Source of the DNA: Nectonema munidae
Lineage: Eukaryota; Nematomorpha; Nectonematoida; Nectonematidae
Assembly: GCA_030549495.1 (NCBI GenBank)
Contig: JAUIRK010000050.1
Span: 1-64,000, forward strand
Reading direction: 5' to 3'
DNA: 64,000 nucleotides
The notes beneath the pieces are model-generated. The model was not told where the DNA came from. It did not search any database and saw nothing but the letters and a program-made list of their open reading frames with translations. A program made the position numbers and the translations under genes. Of this stretch, positions 62,484-64,000 are shown in pieces (position 1 is the stretch's first letter; each line of letters begins with the position of its first letter).

Positions 62484-64000
62484 AAACAAAATCTTTGTTA
62501 CATTGTGTATTTAACAAAAGATTCTTTTCTCATACATCCCCTCTTTTTCATCAAATTTCTTCACTAAAGGTGTTTGACATATATAATATGAAATTAGCAA
62601 TTCTTACATTGAAATTTTAATAAACCTTCTGAACATTTCTGAATTTTTGTGCAGTAGTTATTCCACTCTTAAATCTTAGTTTTTATTTTTTTTTAATACT
62701 ATTTTTTTTATTAATTTATATGACAAATATAATTAATTAATCTTCTTCTACTTAGGTGTTTAATTCACTCAAAATGTTTCATTTGTCAGTAACTTATGTA
62801 TCTCGATAGGACCTCTGTCTTTTTGGCTACAAATTCATCATCGGCTCGTAGTCTCTACGTCATATTATAATTTAGACTATGTAAATTTTCTATTCATTCT
62901 ATGATGATCCTTTCTTTGTAGCTCTTTTTTCATTAGAAATTTATATTCTTCAATCTGTGTTTGAAAATTTTTTTATAAGTATAAAATTACTTTTTTTCCT
63001 CTCTCAAAGCATTCCTATACTGATTAAAGAAGCTTCTTAATGATCTTAGACTTATTTTATCAGTATCGTGTATTTTATTATCACGCCTGAATATTTGTCA
63101 ACCAATCTCATTTCAAAGGTTTTTTTTCTTAATGAATCATTTGTGATGTTCATTGTTCAATTACAAAAGTTGGCCAGGTTCTTTATCTAAAAAATTCTCA
63201 AAAAGAAAATGATGGACAAATTCAATTTAAATTAAAAATATCTTGATAGTGACTAAATTCTCACATATTGGCATCTGTGCCATTTTTAATAAACCTGACC
63301 TATTTTAAATTTTCAGATTTCCTACCCATCTTAGTTAAATGATAATTGTAATCCTAGATTTAATATTTTTCATTTGTAAAAGAGGAACTTGTTTTTCACA
63401 TTCAAAATCTTTTTTGAAGCACCTAATATTATATCATTAAACCACTTCCTAGTTCATTAGAACATGGTAGATCTTCCATTTAGTCAAGATACATATTTTT
63501 TTAAATTATTTCTTTTGATCACATGTTCTCTTTTCAATTCGTTTTCAACTTGCTTCCTTCTCTCATACTAATCTTCAAAAGATTTTATAATACGTTTTGT
63601 TTTTTTAAAATAAGTATTATAAGCCAAAATATACAAAAAAAAAGAGTATATTTTTACTATATACCTAATATGTAATTGTTTTTTGAAAATTTTTTACAGA
63701 ACTGATTTTCAAGCATATATTACTAATTCAATAGCCACTTCGAGATATTTTTTAACCGTATTAGCGAAAATCCAGTACAGAAATAAAATAAGCATAGTCG
63801 ATTTGGCATAAAAACAGATATTTTATTTAAATTTCAAAAATATTTCTGTAGATATTAGACTAAATCGATCATTTGATTGATACTTTCAGACATTTAAAAC
63901 CTTTAAATGCAAAAACTGATTTCAGAAAATTATCATGGTCGAATTGGTATAAAAACATATATTTCATGTAAAATTAGAGAGAATATTTTGGGATATAGTT
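62484..64000. other. Intergenic, no supported gene
   Basis: Very AT-rich, with no open frame or bounded repeat I can support. Confidence 0.5.

Overview
This is AT-rich eukaryotic nuclear DNA from an animal. Two host genes are split by large introns, and intergenic and intronic space is packed with DNA-transposon relics, above all short hAT-type elements. The gene models and repeat style fit an arthropod, and a copepod such as a sea louse would be my first guess. That identification is inference; no marker in the window proves it.

Host genes. (1) A forward-strand SLC10-family (sodium/bile-acid cotransporter-like, P3/SLC10A3-A5 type) gene runs from 12191 to 22373. Its six exons join in phase into a 463-residue protein with a signal peptide, an extracellular N-terminal domain and the SLC10 membrane core. 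(2) A reverse-strand pescadillo (PES1) gene runs from 58540 down to 33367. I placed eleven exons, plus one doubtful small exon. They cover the pescadillo N-terminal domain, the BRCT domain and a basic C-terminal tail. PES1 is a 60S ribosome-biogenesis factor. I see no functional link between the two genes, and no tRNA, rRNA or CRISPR.

Layout. 1-12190: intergenic DNA with a degraded pogo-like element, a hAT-like element, a piggyBac-type MITE, two tRNA-derived SINE copies and an unexplained GC-richer block (about 7.9-8.7 kb). 12191-22373: the SLC10 gene; its introns hold a hAT MITE, a second piggyBac-type MITE and a LINE fragment that carries a hAT MITE with a perfect 8-bp target duplication. 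22374-33366: intergenic, with two well-bounded hAT elements (one still encodes a hAT C-terminal dimerisation domain) and a 2-kb pogo/Tigger element whose transposase gene is broken in three places. 33367-58540: PES1. Its introns hold a 260-bp direct-repeat pair, several hAT MITEs, a CGGBP1-like hAT transposase fragment, and a 5-kb hAT element that contains a 3-kb hAT element, which itself holds smaller insertions. 58541-64000: intergenic, with a 2-kb element that has about 180-bp terminal inverted repeats around a decayed gene of an uncharacterised, widely repeated invertebrate protein family.

The most interesting single item is that last element (60518-62483). It ties the uncharacterised protein family to a clear inverted-repeat mobile-element structure. 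Functional transposition of anything in the window is unlikely, since every transposase reading frame I found is interrupted or partial.
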